A stretch of 64,000 nt of DNA, taken from NCBI GenBank assembly GCA_019459055.1, contig JAIBEI010000033.1, positions 1-64,000 on the forward strand. Reading direction: 5' to 3'. The notes beneath the pieces are model-generated. The model was given only the letters and a program-made list of their open reading frames with translations. It did not search any database and was not told the origin of the DNA. This stretch comes from Thiobacillus sp. GTDB lineage: Bacteria > Pseudomonadota > Gammaproteobacteria > Burkholderiales > Thiobacillaceae. Within the stretch, counting starts at the first letter, position 1. Each line of letters opens with the position of its first letter. Shown in pieces: positions 7,606 to 16,909 of the stretch. Both the position numbers and the translations under genes were made by a program.

Positions 7606-8628
7606 TCAATCCAAAGTCGCGACAGCCCACACCGAAAATTCGGCGAACCGCTTTTGACCAACGCCCGTCGCGCCTTTTTCCAGGTACAAGGCCCACGCCC
7701 AATCTGGCTCGAACAGGCTGGTGGTGGACGACCAGTAAATGTCCTGCACATCGGCGAACGGATATCCCGATGGCAAGGCCGGGCTGTGGGCGGCGCAATC
7801 CACCAGCGATTCCAGTTCGTTGATGGTGGGCAGCCGCCAGGTCATTGCCGCGCCGTCGTGGTTAAGCGCCGCCACCGCGGCCAATGCCTCGCGCCAGACC
7901 ACCGGTTGCGGGGTGAGCTTTGCGCTGCGGCGCCAGAGCAGGCCGGTGAGACGATCCAGCACCCCGTTCTGAAGGATTTCGAAGCGGGGTTCAGGCCAGA
8001 CGGCGCCGTAGCGGAATTCGCCGTCCTGGCCTGAACCGGCGCATGAAACGGCTTTGCCGGCGGCGTCGTAGCACAGGCTCTGCCCCGTGCGCGGGACGAC
8101 ACCCAGGCCTTCTCCGCGCACCGGCCACAGCATGAAGGATTGATCCTTGCCGCCGTAAAACATGCGCGCGCCATCGAGCGCCACGTACCAGGCGTGCGCC
8201 GGGCTAATGGCCGCCGACGTCGAGCTCCAGTACCAGCCGTTGAACACATCGATGAAGGGATGTTGCTCAGGCAAGGCCGGCAATTTGGTTTGCAGGCTGA
8301 GCAGGCTGCGCAATTCGCGGCGATTGGGCATACGCCAGTCACGCTGGCCGAAGCGCTGCTCGTGGTTCATCGCCGCGACGAAATCCAACGCCTCCGGCCA
8401 GGCGAGGGGGAATTCTGCGAGATTGGCGCTGCGACACCAGATCAGGCCGGACAGGCGATCCATGACCTCGTCGCCGCGCACATCGAAGCGCGGTTCCGGC
8501 CAGGGTGCGCCGACGGCAAATGACGCGTCCTGGCCGGAACCCTCGCATGGAATCTCGCGGCCATCGTCGGCATGGCAAGTGCGTTGGCCGGTATCCAGAC
8601 AATGCTGTGCGGTCAGGCGCTGGCTCAT
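7606..8628 (-). CDS. Tandem DUF1566 (Lcl C-terminal-type) protein
   Basis: 340 residues built from two similar halves. Each has PEPRF, DRLTGL-type, a W.EAL alanine-rich helix, a WR(M/L)P..(R/N)EL block and a YWSST block (about 132 and 300). These are the hallmarks of DUF1566, a C-type-lectin-like domain often on exported proteins. No signal peptide is apparent, which is unusual, so location is uncertain. It is the last gene of a leftward run that includes katE, a tiny membrane protein, an alpha/beta hydrolase and the DsrC-like protein. Confidence 0.75.
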   Translation of the reverse strand: MSQRLTAQHCLDTGQRTCHADDGREIPCEGSGQDASFAVGAPWPEPRFDVRGDEVMDRLSGLIWCRSANLAEFPLAWPEALDFVAAMNHEQRFGQRDWRMPNRRELRSLLSLQTKLPALPEQHPFIDVFNGWYWSSTSAAISPAHAWYVALDGARMFYGGKDQSFMLWPVRGEGLGVVPRTGQSLCYDAAGKAVSCAGSGQDGEFRYGAVWPEPRFEILQNGVLDRLTGLLWRRSAKLTPQPVVWREALAAVAALNHDGAAMTWRLPTINELESLVDCAAHSPALPSGYPFADVQDIYWSSTTSLFEPDWAWALYLEKGATGVGQKRFAEFSVWAVATLD

Positions 8629-8694
8629 CCCATCAATCGCCGTAGGTTGGTCCGGCCATCACCCTCGCAACAGCGGATTGCCCGCAACCCTCGT

Positions 8695-9078
8695 TCAAAA
8701 TGCCGTCCCGAAACCCTCATCCGTTTCCAGTCTCAGCGGAGGCAGACCGGCGAGTTCATGAATCGGCATGAGCACGCCGCGCGTACCCGGCATGGCGTCA
8801 AACAACCTGTACAGATACTTGCTGCCGCCCTTGAATTCATACGCATCCTCGAGAAAACGCATATGCTCATGCGCGGCAAGACAGTCGTGCGTCTTGCAAT
8901 CGCGCTGATAGTGTTCGACCAATGAATGGATCACGCTCAGGTGTTCGTCGGCCAGATCAAAGTTTCTGGCGGCAGCATTTTTCCGGACTGTTTGGTCAAG
9001 CTCGTCTTGGGTCAAGTCCTTGACCGCGTCGTAAATCAGATCTTCATTTTCGGGTGCCGTGTTTTCTGCATTATTCAT
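8695..9078 (-). CDS. DsrC/TusE-like protein lacking the conserved C-terminal cysteines
   Basis: 127 residues. The second half follows the DsrC pattern: LADEHLSVIHSLVEHY (the DEHW..V..LR.YY helix), then KGGSKYLYRLF, then IHELAGLP. In DsrC the residue before R-I-A-G-L-P is a redox cysteine and the chain ends with another; here the aligned residue is His and the tail runs on without Cys. DsrC carries sulfur as a trisulfide, so this protein cannot do that chemistry and may be a regulatory paralogue (RspA-type). The N-terminal 40 residues are acidic. It starts 23 bases after the hydrolase stop in the same run. Confidence 0.6.
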   Translation of the reverse strand: MNNAENTAPENEDLIYDAVKDLTQDELDQTVRKNAAARNFDLADEHLSVIHSLVEHYQRDCKTHDCLAAHEHMRFLEDAYEFKGGSKYLYRLFDAMPGTRGVLMPIHELAGLPPLRLETDEGFGTAF

Positions 9079-9101
9079 GATTGATTTCCTTAGGTAACAA
9101 A

Positions 9102-9926
9102 TCAGGTAGTAAGGAATGCCAGCAGGTCGGCATTGAGCTGGTCTTTGTGCGTGTCTGCGAGACCGTGCGGGGCGCCCGGGTAGATTTTCAGAACCGCGTT
9201 TTTGACCAGCTTTGCCGCGTTGAGCGCCGCGGCGCCGATCGGCACGATCTGGTCGTCGTCGCCGTGAATGATCAGCGTGGGCACGTCGAACCGCTTGAGG
9301 TCTTCGGTGAAATCCGTTTCGGAAAATGCCTTGATGCAGTCGAAGGTGTTCTTGTGACCGGCCTGCATCCCCTGTAGCCAGAACGAGCCAATCATGCCCT
9401 GCGAGACCTTGGCGCCCGGCCGGTTGGCGCCGAAGAACGGGCCGCTGGCGATATCCTGGTAAAGCTGCGAGCGGTCGGCCAGCGCGCCCTGGCGAATCTC
9501 GTCGAACTTTTCCATCGGCAGGCCGCCGGGGTTGGCCGCCGTTTTCAGCATCAGCGGCGGGACGGCAGAAATCAGCGCGGCCTTGGCCAATCGCTTGGTC
9601 CCGTGGCGGCCGATATAGCGGGCCACCTCGCCGCCGCCCATTGAGAAGCCGATCAGTACGACATCCTTCAGGTCCAGCGTTTCGATGAGCGCCGCGAGGT
9701 CATCGGCAAAGGTGTCCATCTCGTTGCCATTCCAGGGCTGGCTCGAACGGCCATGGCCGCGCCGGTCATGGGCAATGCAGCGATAGCCGTTGTCGGCCAG
9801 AAACAGCATCTGCGCCTCCCAGCTATCGGCACTGAGGGGCCAGCCGTGGCTGAACACGACAGGCTGTCCTGCGCCCCAGTCCTTGTAATAGATCTGCGTA
9901 CCGTCTTGCGTGGTGATCGTGCTCAT
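9102..9926 (-). CDS. Alpha/beta hydrolase (cofactor-free haloperoxidase/esterase type)
   Basis: 274 residues. Catalytic triad visible: Ser in GFSMGGGE, Asp in [10 protein letters not shown], His in APHGL; oxyanion block [11 protein letters not shown]. This matches non-heme chloroperoxidase-like esterases, 270-280 residues long. The start at 9926 has an ideal GGAGG; an open frame extending to 10112 is not used. It lies in the katE run, so a role in oxidative-stress chemistry is plausible but inferred. Confidence 0.85.
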   Translation of the reverse strand: MSTITTQDGTQIYYKDWGAGQPVVFSHGWPLSADSWEAQMLFLADNGYRCIAHDRRGHGRSSQPWNGNEMDTFADDLAALIETLDLKDVVLIGFSMGGGEVARYIGRHGTKRLAKAALISAVPPLMLKTAANPGGLPMEKFDEIRQGALADRSQLYQDIASGPFFGANRPGAKVSQGMIGSFWLQGMQAGHKNTFDCIKAFSETDFTEDLKRFDVPTLIIHGDDDQIVPIGAAALNAAKLVKNAVLKIYPGAPHGLADTHKDQLNADLLAFLTT

Positions 9927-10036
9927 TGCCTTGCCTCCAATTTGATCGGCGGAGGGCGCTGCCCTCACATCATCTTCCAACGTGACCGCTCGGCGATCCG
10001 GCGCATCACTCCGGGATGTTTTCCAGCAGCGATGCC

Positions 10037-10141
10037 TCAGGTGCACCCGCGCAGGAGATAGAGCACCAGCAAGATCGGGATCGGGACGCCCACGAGCCAA
10101 AGCAAAATCCACCCGATCTTTCCTTCTTCTTTGTTGCGCAT
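10037..10141 (-). CDS. Tiny membrane protein (34 residues)
   Basis: Start chosen at MRNKEEGK because GGAAG precedes this ATG by six bases. A charged N-terminus is followed by one helix with [16 protein letters not shown] and the end RGCT. It shares the GVP-I-LL-Y pattern with the 24-residue protein at 6123-6197. It starts 49 bases after the katE stop and is probably co-transcribed. Function unknown. Confidence 0.6.
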   Translation of the reverse strand: MRNKEEGKIGWILLWLVGVPIPILLVLYLLRGCT

Positions 10142-10190
10142 TGCGCTCTTCCTTTCCTTCATCGATGACTTTTCCTGTGTTTCATTTCTT

Positions 10191-12302
10191 TTATGCCAAG
10201 GTTCGAACGGACTTTTCCCGATCCCATTGACGCGTCTTGGCCGCAGCAATAAATGCATTCCTGTCGTTGGCATCCACGATGCCCGCGTCCTGTCCGACAT
10301 TTGCTGCTTTCAGAAGCGCCTCGCCGCCCTCGTCGATGGCAATGGCCTTGAGATGACCAAACGCATCGCGCACGAAGTCGATCGCGGCGCCTTCCATCGA
10401 CAGGGCTTTTGCGCCCTCGTCGGAGAGGATGACGGCGACTGCATCGAACAGCACGGAAGGCGTACCCGCCAGCTGTCCATCAGCTGGCAGCATTGAGCCG
10501 TCGGCAAGCTTCGCGCCACCCACTTTGGGCGCGATCACCTTCACGCTGGCACCCGCATCGGTCGCGGCCTCTTTGATCTTCCGGATGGCCGCGCCGTCCG
10601 AACCGTCCGCGATCAGGATGCCGATCGCGCGCCCGGCTAGCGTGGCTTTCATCTTGCCGATGATCTGCAATGCGGGCGAAGGTGCCATCTCCTGCACAGG
10701 GGCTGCCGCCACCGGCGCATCGGGCATGGCGTCGAATCCGAGACCGTCGGCGACGCGGTTGGCCAGATCCTTTTCAATATGAAGCAGGTGGCCGACCATG
10801 GCTTCGCGTATGTGCAGATGTTCGACCTTGGACAGCTCGAGCACCAGCGCCGAAGCGATGTGCGCCTGTTCGTACGCGGTCTGGCTGAGATAGAACTGCC
10901 GCGCCTGGCTGTAGTGGTCGGCGAAGGTCTCGGCGCGGATGCGGCCTTTCTCGCCGCTTTCCACGATGGCGGCGCTATGAAAGCCCTTTGGCGTTTCGCG
11001 GGGCGAGTTTTCGGACAGGGAGTTGGGCTCATAGGCGACCCGGCCCGTTGGCTGCGCCATCTGCATGTGACCGTCGCGCTGATGGTTGGCGAATGGGCAC
11101 TTGGGCGCGTTGACCGGGATCTGGTGGAAATTGGGCGAACCCAGGCGCGAAAGCTGGGTATCGAGATAGGAGAACAAACGTCCCTGCAATAGCGGATCGT
11201 TCGAGAAGTCGATGCCCGGAACGATATTCGCGGGACAGTACGCCACCTGTTCGGTTTCAGCGAAGAAATTGTTCGGCCAGCGATCCAGCACCATGCGGCC
11301 GATCACTTTTAGCGGAACCAGTTCTTCGGGAATCAGCTTGGTGGCGTCCAGGTGATCGAACGGGAAACTGTCGGCCTGCTCTTGCGTGAACAGCTGCACC
11401 GCGAATTCCCACTCGGGAAAGTTGCCGGCGGCGATGGCGTCGAACATGTCGCGGCGGTGGAAATCCTGATCAGCGCCGGAAATCTTGACGGTCTCGTCCC
11501 AGATGGTGGACTGCAGGCCGAGCTTGGGACGCCAGTGGAATTTGACGAAGGTCGATTCGCCGGCGGCGTTGATCAGGCGGAAACTATGCACACCAAAGCC
11601 TTCGATCATCCGCAGCGAACGCGGAATCGTGCGATCCGACATGATCCACATCACCATGTGCATGGATTCCGGCGTGAGCGAAATGAAATCCCAGAAGGTG
11701 TCGTGCGCGGTCGCCGATTGCGGAAAGCCGCGGTCGGGCTCCATCTTGACCGCATGGACGAGGTCGGGGAATTTGATGGCGTCCTGGATGAAGAAAACCG
11801 GGATGTTGTTGCCGACCAGATCCCAGTTGCCTTCCTTGGTGTAAAACTTGACGGCGAATCCACGCACGTCACGCGGGGTGTCGACCGAACCGGCACCGCC
11901 TGCCACGGTCGATATGCGCGTAAACACGGGGGTTTTCTCGCCGACCTCGGTAAGAATCCTGGCGGTGGTGTATTGCTCCAACGAGGCGGTCAGCTCGAAG
12001 AACCCATGCACGCCCGTGGCGCGCGCGTGGACGATACGCTCGGGAATCCGCTCGTGATCGAAATGGGTGATCTTCTCGCGGAGGATGAAATCCTCCAGCA
12101 GCGTGGGGCCGCGCGGGCTGGCCCGGAGCGAGTTCTGATTATCGGAAAGTGCGACGCCCTGGTTGGTGGTGAGCGCCGGGTGCCCGCCCCCCGCGACCTG
12201 ATGCAGCTCACCACCGGCTGCCTGGTGTGTGTCTTTGGCCGGAGTGGAGCCTTTTCCCGGTTTGCGTTTTCCAGAATTATCCGTTGTCTTTGCTTTGCTC
12301 AT
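10191..12302 (-). CDS. katE: Large-subunit catalase (HPII type)
   Basis: 703 residues; converts hydrogen peroxide to water and oxygen. The catalytic core has the active-site His ([11 protein letters not shown]), Asn (VGNNIPVFF) and proximal Tyr (LFSYLDTQ). The last ~150 residues form the extra DJ-1/amidotransferase-like domain typical of large-subunit catalases. The N-terminus is a charged, disordered tail (residues 1-45). The start at 12302 follows GGAGATCGATC. The stress-regulon promoter at 12479-12521 points at it, giving a leader of about 170 bases. It heads a possible leftward operon reaching 7606. Confidence 0.95.
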   Translation of the reverse strand: MSKAKTTDNSGKRKPGKGSTPAKDTHQAAGGELHQVAGGGHPALTTNQGVALSDNQNSLRASPRGPTLLEDFILREKITHFDHERIPERIVHARATGVHGFFELTASLEQYTTARILTEVGEKTPVFTRISTVAGGAGSVDTPRDVRGFAVKFYTKEGNWDLVGNNIPVFFIQDAIKFPDLVHAVKMEPDRGFPQSATAHDTFWDFISLTPESMHMVMWIMSDRTIPRSLRMIEGFGVHSFRLINAAGESTFVKFHWRPKLGLQSTIWDETVKISGADQDFHRRDMFDAIAAGNFPEWEFAVQLFTQEQADSFPFDHLDATKLIPEELVPLKVIGRMVLDRWPNNFFAETEQVAYCPANIVPGIDFSNDPLLQGRLFSYLDTQLSRLGSPNFHQIPVNAPKCPFANHQRDGHMQMAQPTGRVAYEPNSLSENSPRETPKGFHSAAIVESGEKGRIRAETFADHYSQARQFYLSQTAYEQAHIASALVLELSKVEHLHIREAMVGHLLHIEKDLANRVADGLGFDAMPDAPVAAAPVQEMAPSPALQIIGKMKATLAGRAIGILIADGSDGAAIRKIKEAATDAGASVKVIAPKVGGAKLADGSMLPADGQLAGTPSVLFDAVAVILSDEGAKALSMEGAAIDFVRDAFGHLKAIAIDEGGEALLKAANVGQDAGIVDANDRNAFIAAAKTRQWDREKSVRTLA

Positions 12303-12478
12303 GATCGATCTCCTGGGTGAGTCACGTCGGCCTACAGGCTGCCAGCGGCTGATATGTGATGAGGTGTCCGAGTCAAAGTTATAGGCACCAGACGATTTTT
12401 GACAAGCCACGCCGGATCAAACAGCGTGTGTTTTTCCGCTGTTTGGTGGTCACAAATGAATGTGCTTGTCTCCGCTGC

Positions 12479-12521
12479 ACCTTAGGCAGGCATAGCCCAT
12501 GCGTCTGTACGGTGGCGTACA
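12479..12521 (-). promoter_or_regulatory. Stress-regulon promoter, site 3 (katE)
   Basis: Perfect dyad at 12506-12521 (TGTACG, 4 bp, CGTACA); read on the minus strand, 20 bp later come C and TAAGGT (12484-12479). One of two exact dyads in the window. Confidence 0.65.
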
Positions 12522-12576
12522 CCCGAAAATTATTGAACCGGATTACGCTGAACGCGTCAGACGCTGAGCAACCACA

Positions 12577-12711
12577 ATGAATGAATATTCCAGGCTGCTC
12601 TCCAAGGCTGCGGCGGATAATCGAATCCTGTCTGGCGAATTCACTGCCCAACAACACCGCCAAAGCAGTCACGTCGAACTGGACTCCAATGAACCGAACG
12701 AACCACCATGA
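12577..12711 (+). CDS. Small ORF overlapping the antiporter start
   Basis: 44 codons beginning MNEYSRLLSKAAADN; its TGA overlaps the antiporter ATG (ATGA). No strong ribosome site and no family known. The hydrophilic C-terminal half is rich in Gln, Glu, Asn and Pro. The overlap suggests translational coupling, but it could be chance. Confidence 0.35.
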   Translation: MNEYSRLLSKAAADNRILSGEFTAQQHRQSSHVELDSNEPNEPP

Positions 12712-14039
12712 CTAACGCACAATGGTTTTTGCTGGTGGGTGGTCTGCTACTCGCCAGGGGCCTGACGGCTCCGTTGCTCCTGCGCCTGCCGGTCACGCCG
12801 GCCATTGTCTATCTGGCCGTGGGGCTGCTGGTCGGACCGACGGTACTCAATCTTTTTCACTTCAACCCGCTCAAGGAATCGGCGCTGCTGGAAGTGCTGA
12901 CCGAAGTGGTGGTGCTGATTTCGCTGTTTTCCGCCGGCGTCAAAATGCCCGTGCCATTCAGCTTCGCCCGTTGGCGCACGCCGATTCTGCTGGCCTCTGT
13001 CTCCATGGCGGTCAGCGTCGGGCTGGTCGCCGCCTTCGCCTATTATCTGCTTGGTTTGCCACTGGGCGCGGGCGTCTTGCTGGGCGCGATCCTGGCACCC
13101 ACCGATCCGGTGCTGGCGACCGATGTACAGACCCGTCATCCCAGTGACCGCGACCAGCTTCGCTTCACCCTGACCTGCGAAGCAGGCATGAACGACGGCA
13201 GCGCTTTTCCGTTTGTGATGCTGGGGATGGGATTGCTTGGGCTGCACGGGCTCGGTGAATTCGGCCTGCGCTGGGTGCTGGTCGACGTGCTGTGGGCCAC
13301 GACGGCGGCAATCGCCATCGGGGTCCTGTCCGGCGCCGCCCTGGCCTATCTGGCGCGAAAGCTGCGCGGCCATCCCCCCCGACACAAGCTGATGGACGAT
13401 TTCCTCGGACTCGGCCTGATCGGCGTGGTATACGGCCTGAGCGTGTGGGTCGATGCGTGGGGATTTCTGGCGGTGTTTTTCGCTGCTGTTGCGCTGCGCC
13501 AGACCGAACTTAAACTCGCCGACATCGATATGAACAGCGCCGTTCCGGAAAACCCGAAGCCGCCACAAACCGATCCCATCGAACCGGAAGCAGAAAATGC
13601 AGTCCCGGATGACGCGCCCGCGCCGACCGTCAGCGAGGGTTCACTGGTATTCAAGGAACATCTGGAACGGCTCTCGGAACTGGTGCTCATCCTGTTGATC
13701 GGCGGCACGCTGTTTCTCGACTCCTGGGACTGGCGCGCGGTTGGACTCGCACTGTTCCTGTTCCTGGTGGCACGCCCGGCGAGCGTCCTCGTCGGCCTGT
13801 TGGGCACGCGCACGGCGTGGCCGATACGCGGCATGGTCGGCTGGTTCGGAGTGCGCGGCATCGGTTCGCTGTACTACCTGATGTTCGCCATCCAGCATGG
13901 TCTTCCCGAAGATCTGGCCCTGGATCTGATCCAGTTGACGCTGATTGCGGTCACGCTTTCGATTCTGGTCCACGGCACCAGCGTCAAGCCGCTGATGAGA
14001 CGCTTCATGCGGTACCGCAGGCATCTGCCACGGGCCTAG
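12708..14039 (+). CDS. Cation:proton antiporter (CPA1/NhaP-like)
   Basis: 443 residues with about 12 predicted membrane helices. Conserved features include LGAILAPTDPVLATDVQ and the later GVRGIGSLYYLMF segment near the C-terminus, both typical of NhaP-type sodium(potassium)/proton exchangers. A hydrophilic, Pro/Glu-rich cytoplasmic insert of about 45 residues (roughly 275-315) interrupts the membrane part. It probably exports cations in exchange for protons, consistent with the ionic-stress context. The ion is not predictable. Confidence 0.88.
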   Translation: MTNAQWFLLVGGLLLARGLTAPLLLRLPVTPAIVYLAVGLLVGPTVLNLFHFNPLKESALLEVLTEVVVLISLFSAGVKMPVPFSFARWRTPILLASVSMAVSVGLVAAFAYYLLGLPLGAGVLLGAILAPTDPVLATDVQTRHPSDRDQLRFTLTCEAGMNDGSAFPFVMLGMGLLGLHGLGEFGLRWVLVDVLWATTAAIAIGVLSGAALAYLARKLRGHPPRHKLMDDFLGLGLIGVVYGLSVWVDAWGFLAVFFAAVALRQTELKLADIDMNSAVPENPKPPQTDPIEPEAENAVPDDAPAPTVSEGSLVFKEHLERLSELVLILLIGGTLFLDSWDWRAVGLALFLFLVARPASVLVGLLGTRTAWPIRGMVGWFGVRGIGSLYYLMFAIQHGLPEDLALDLIQLTLIAVTLSILVHGTSVKPLMRRFMRYRRHLPRA

Positions 14040-14053
14040 GCTCCTTCCACTCT

Positions 14054-14096
14054 ATTTCGGCACCGTACAGACGACCGCTCGCCAGGCCATCAACGT
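14054..14096 (+). promoter_or_regulatory. Stress-regulon promoter, site 4 (flavodoxin-like reductase)
   Basis: Right half-site CGTACA is exact (14064-14069) but the left half is degenerate (ATTTCG). 20 bp later lies CAACGT (14091-14096), a weak -10. The least certain member of the ten. Confidence 0.4.
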
Positions 14097-14119
14097 CGCT
14101 TCACAAGGAGAAACTCCCC

Positions 14120-14188
14120 ATGAAAACCGTTACGTCCACGCGTCTCTGCCTTGTCAGCCTGGCGGAAAAAGGAAGCCATCATGATTGA
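14120..14188 (+). CDS. Possible 22-codon leader peptide
   Basis: ATG preceded by AAGGAG; 22 codons ending in TGA at 14186-14188, overlapping the reductase start (14181) by eight bases. The strong ribosome site and the overlap suggest translational coupling or leader control. The peptide starts MKTVTSTRLC and has no known relatives. Confidence 0.4.
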   Translation: MKTVTSTRLCLVSLAEKGSHHD

Positions 14189-15251
14189 AATCCGCAAAGG
14201 CCAGGCACCGGCCTCCCTTACACGTGCCGAATTCAGTGCCCGATTTAAAGCCTCCTTCTTCGATCCGGCGTTCCGGGCCGAAGACGCGTCCATTGCCCGT
14301 CTCGAAGAGATCGCCTGGCAGGCCTACACCGAGTACCGCAAGTCTCCCTTCACACAGAAGGCGGGGCCCGGGTATGCCGATCCGGACTACGACTTGTCGT
14401 CCGAATGGGTTGCCGCGAAACAGCACATCGACGCGGCACAACGGCGCTGGGCCGACCCGGCGAGTCCGTCCCGGGTGTTGCTGATCTGCGGCTCGGCACG
14501 CAACGACGGCAGCTGCCCGGGCGAGATGTCCAAGACCTTCCGGCTGTTGGGAATCGCGCGCGAAACCCTGGAGCAGGCCGGCCTCCAGACCGACGTGCTC
14601 GACCTCAGCCTGCTCACCTCCGAATACGGCCGCAAGATCCATCCCTGCAAGGGCTGCGCGTCCACCGCGATGCCCCTGTGCAACTGGCCGTGCAGTTGCT
14701 ACCCCAACCACGCGCTCGACCAGACCAACGACTGGATGGCCGAGATCTACGCGCGCTGGACCGCCGCCCATGCGGTGATCATCGTCTCGCCGGTGTACTG
14801 GTACCAGAGCCCCAGCCCGTTGAAGCTGATGATCGACCGTCTGGTGTGCGCCGACGGCGGCAACCCGGACCCCACTGCGACCTCGGGCAAGAATCCCGGC
14901 AAGGCAAAAGCCCTCGAGATGGCCGGCTGGGACTATCCCCAGCACCTGGCGGGGCGCGCCTACGGGTTGATCGTCCACGGGGACGTGGCCGGGATCGAAG
15001 ACTCGCGCCGCGCGCTGTCGGACTGGCTCGACTGGATGGGTTTCATCGACGCGGGTGCGCCGGCGCGACTGGACCGCTACATCGGCTACTACGAGCCGTA
15101 TGCGACCAGCCATGACAGCCTGGACCGGGATGAAGCGGTGCAGGAAGAAGCGCGCAATGTGGCGCGCGCGGTGGCGAAGGCCGTGGCAGAGCTGCGCACC
15201 GGCCGGCTGCAGGCGGTGCAGCCGAATCTGTCGCGTCCACGACCGAAGTAA
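14181..15251 (+). CDS. NAD(P)H-dependent FMN reductase-like flavoprotein
   Basis: 356 residues. The N-terminal ~100 residues are unassigned. A flavodoxin-fold domain of about 200 residues follows, with LLICGSARNDGSCPGEM for FMN phosphate, a Cys-containing HPCKGCAST segment, and IVSPVYWYQSPSPLKLMIDRL. The architecture matches multimeric flavodoxin-type (WrbA/IsfD-like) reductases. The two-Cys segment may bind a metal cluster or be redox active. Start at 14181 because GGAAG precedes it. Substrate unknown. Confidence 0.75.
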   Translation: MIEIRKGQAPASLTRAEFSARFKASFFDPAFRAEDASIARLEEIAWQAYTEYRKSPFTQKAGPGYADPDYDLSSEWVAAKQHIDAAQRRWADPASPSRVLLICGSARNDGSCPGEMSKTFRLLGIARETLEQAGLQTDVLDLSLLTSEYGRKIHPCKGCASTAMPLCNWPCSCYPNHALDQTNDWMAEIYARWTAAHAVIIVSPVYWYQSPSPLKLMIDRLVCADGGNPDPTATSGKNPGKAKALEMAGWDYPQHLAGRAYGLIVHGDVAGIEDSRRALSDWLDWMGFIDAGAPARLDRYIGYYEPYATSHDSLDRDEAVQEEARNVARAVAKAVAELRTGRLQAVQPNLSRPRPK

Positions 15252-15320
15252 GCACATCGCACCATGGACGGCGGCAGCGCCTGCGTACGGTTCCGTCAAT
15301 CCTCTCGAGTCAGTCCCATC

Positions 15321-15363
15321 CGTACGATTGCGTACAGACGCTTCCCCGCCAAGCGGCTAGGCT
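15321..15363 (+). promoter_or_regulatory. Stress-regulon promoter, site 5 (stress membrane protein)
   Basis: Dyad 15321-15336 (CGTACG, 4 bp, CGTACA), 20 bp, then C and TAGGCT (15358-15363). The gene starts 44 bases after the -10, a normal promoter distance, which supports the model. Confidence 0.65.
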
Positions 15364-15407
15364 TTTAACTTATCCGTCTTGAACGGTCACTATCCTGGAG
15401 AAAAAAC

Positions 15408-15935
15408 ATGGACGAATATCGCCACCACGTATCTGGATTTTTTGCCCACCACGAAGAAGCAGAAAGCGTGATTTCCAAGCTCGTCGAGCGGGGGCTGCCG
15501 CGCGAGCGGCTGCAGATCTACGCGGCCGATTCCACGGCTTCGCCCGCCCCCGCACCGCAAACGGAGAGCAATGAAGTGCTGAAGGACATGGTGGTAGACG
15601 GCGCCATCGGAACCGCGGTGGGCACCGGAATCGGCGCACTGGGCAGCGTGGCACTGGCGGTGGCGAACGTGAGTCTGTTCATCGCCAGCCCACTGCTCGC
15701 ACCGCTTGTGATGCTGGGCTGGGGTGCCAGCCTCGGCGGTTTGGTCGGCGCCGCCGCAGGCGCCACGGCAGGCCCCGAAAAGAAGGAAGGATGGTTGTCG
15801 GATCTGGTCGGCGATGCAATCGCCAGCGGTCAGGTCGTGCTGGTGGCGGAGACCCGGACGGCGCAGGAGACGGCGATCGCAAGGGAAGTTTTCCAGGCGT
15901 CGATCGGTGACAGCAAGGACACCAACATGGCGTGA
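15408..15935 (+). CDS. General-stress membrane protein (GlsB/17M-like)
   Basis: 175 residues. The N-terminal 50 residues resemble the 'general stress protein 17M-like' fold: SGFFAHHEEAESVISKLVERG, a ferredoxin-like strand-helix unit. A glycine/alanine-rich hydrophobic region (about 60-125) follows, with several GxxxG-type repeats likely to form membrane helices. The C-terminus is a short soluble strand-helix piece. The molecular role is unknown. Its proximity to site 5 marks it as a regulon member. Confidence 0.65.
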   Translation: MDEYRHHVSGFFAHHEEAESVISKLVERGLPRERLQIYAADSTASPAPAPQTESNEVLKDMVVDGAIGTAVGTGIGALGSVALAVANVSLFIASPLLAPLVMLGWGASLGGLVGAAAGATAGPEKKEGWLSDLVGDAIASGQVVLVAETRTAQETAIAREVFQASIGDSKDTNMA

Positions 15936-16073
15936 ACACGTTCGTCCTGCCGCAGGGGCCTGTTGGCGCTGCCCAGTGCTAACAGGCCCAAGCACATTTC
16001 CCACATCATCGGCCACCTGCGCACATGCCCGGTGCCGCCTGGGCTTTACCGCACCAGGACAAGGAGTTTTGAA

Positions 16074-16646
16074 ATGGACGAGATCGTTATTTTGGGCATC
16101 GTCGGGAGTCTGCGCAAAGACTCCTACAACCGTTTTGCACTCAAGGCGGCGCAGGAACTGGTGCCGGACGGCGCGGTGCTGAGTCTGGCCGAACTTCATG
16201 GCATTCCGGTCTTCAATCAGGATACCGAAATGGCGCTGCCCGCTGCCGTGCTTGAATTCAAGCGACAGATTCTGGCCGCCGATGCCATCCTGTTCGCCAC
16301 GCCTGAGTACAACTATTCGGTTCCCGGCGTGCTCAAGAACGCCATCGACTGGGCCTCGAGACCCTATGGGGAGAGCGCCTGGACAGGCAAACCGGCGGCG
16401 ATGATGGGCGCATCTCCCGGCAACCTGGGAACGGCCCGCGCGCAATACCATCTGCGTCAAATCCTCGTCACGCTGGACATGCCCGTGGTCAATCAACCGG
16501 AAGTGATGATCGGCGATGCCTCGCAGCGGTTTGACCCGGACGGCAGGCTGACCGATGAGCCGACCCGACTGTACATTCAGAAGCTCCTGCGGGCGCTGGT
16601 GCAGCTTGCAAAAAGCAGCCCGGCGAGCAAAAGCCAGACCGGTTGA
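16074..16646 (+). CDS. NADPH-dependent FMN reductase (chromate/quinone reductase type)
   Basis: 190 residues, family length. Flavodoxin fold: GIVGSLRKDSYNRFAL binds the FMN phosphate, TPEYNYSVPGVLKNAIDW is the family signature (E-Y-N), and GASPGNLGTARAQ closes the flavin site. Such enzymes reduce quinones, chromate or FMN with NADPH and protect against redox cycling. Start at 16074 after AAGGAGTTTTGAA. It stands alone between the stress membrane protein and the HiPIP gene. Confidence 0.85.
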   Translation: MDEIVILGIVGSLRKDSYNRFALKAAQELVPDGAVLSLAELHGIPVFNQDTEMALPAAVLEFKRQILAADAILFATPEYNYSVPGVLKNAIDWASRPYGESAWTGKPAAMMGASPGNLGTARAQYHLRQILVTLDMPVVNQPEVMIGDASQRFDPDGRLTDEPTRLYIQKLLRALVQLAKSSPASKSQTG

Positions 16647-16702
16647 GCTTGTCGAATCCCGCGCGGCTCGTCCCGGCGCAGGGCGAGCGTCCTGACCGTC
16701 AT

Positions 16703-16909
16703 CGGCGAACAGAATGCGCGCAAGCGACTTGCCTTGCGATTTCATCAAAAGATTCTATAAAAACCGTCTGGCAGACGTCATAGCCCCCAGCAGCCTGGCG
16801 CCCGAAATGCACACGTGGCGCGAAGCCGATTGCGACAAAGGATGCTTGATTGGCCCTTCCGCCAGTCCGTTCTGCTCCTACACGACCTGGACCCAAAGGA
16901 GAGTTTGAT
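16703..16909 (+). repeat. csbD-like upstream segment before the HiPIP gene
   Basis: Diverged copy of the csbD copy 1 leader (2813-2996). The regulon dyad has lost its left half, and the distance from CGAACA (16706-16711) to the CTTGCCTT at the -10 position is four bases shorter than at csbD. The promoter is therefore probably weakened or changed. Confidence 0.55.
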
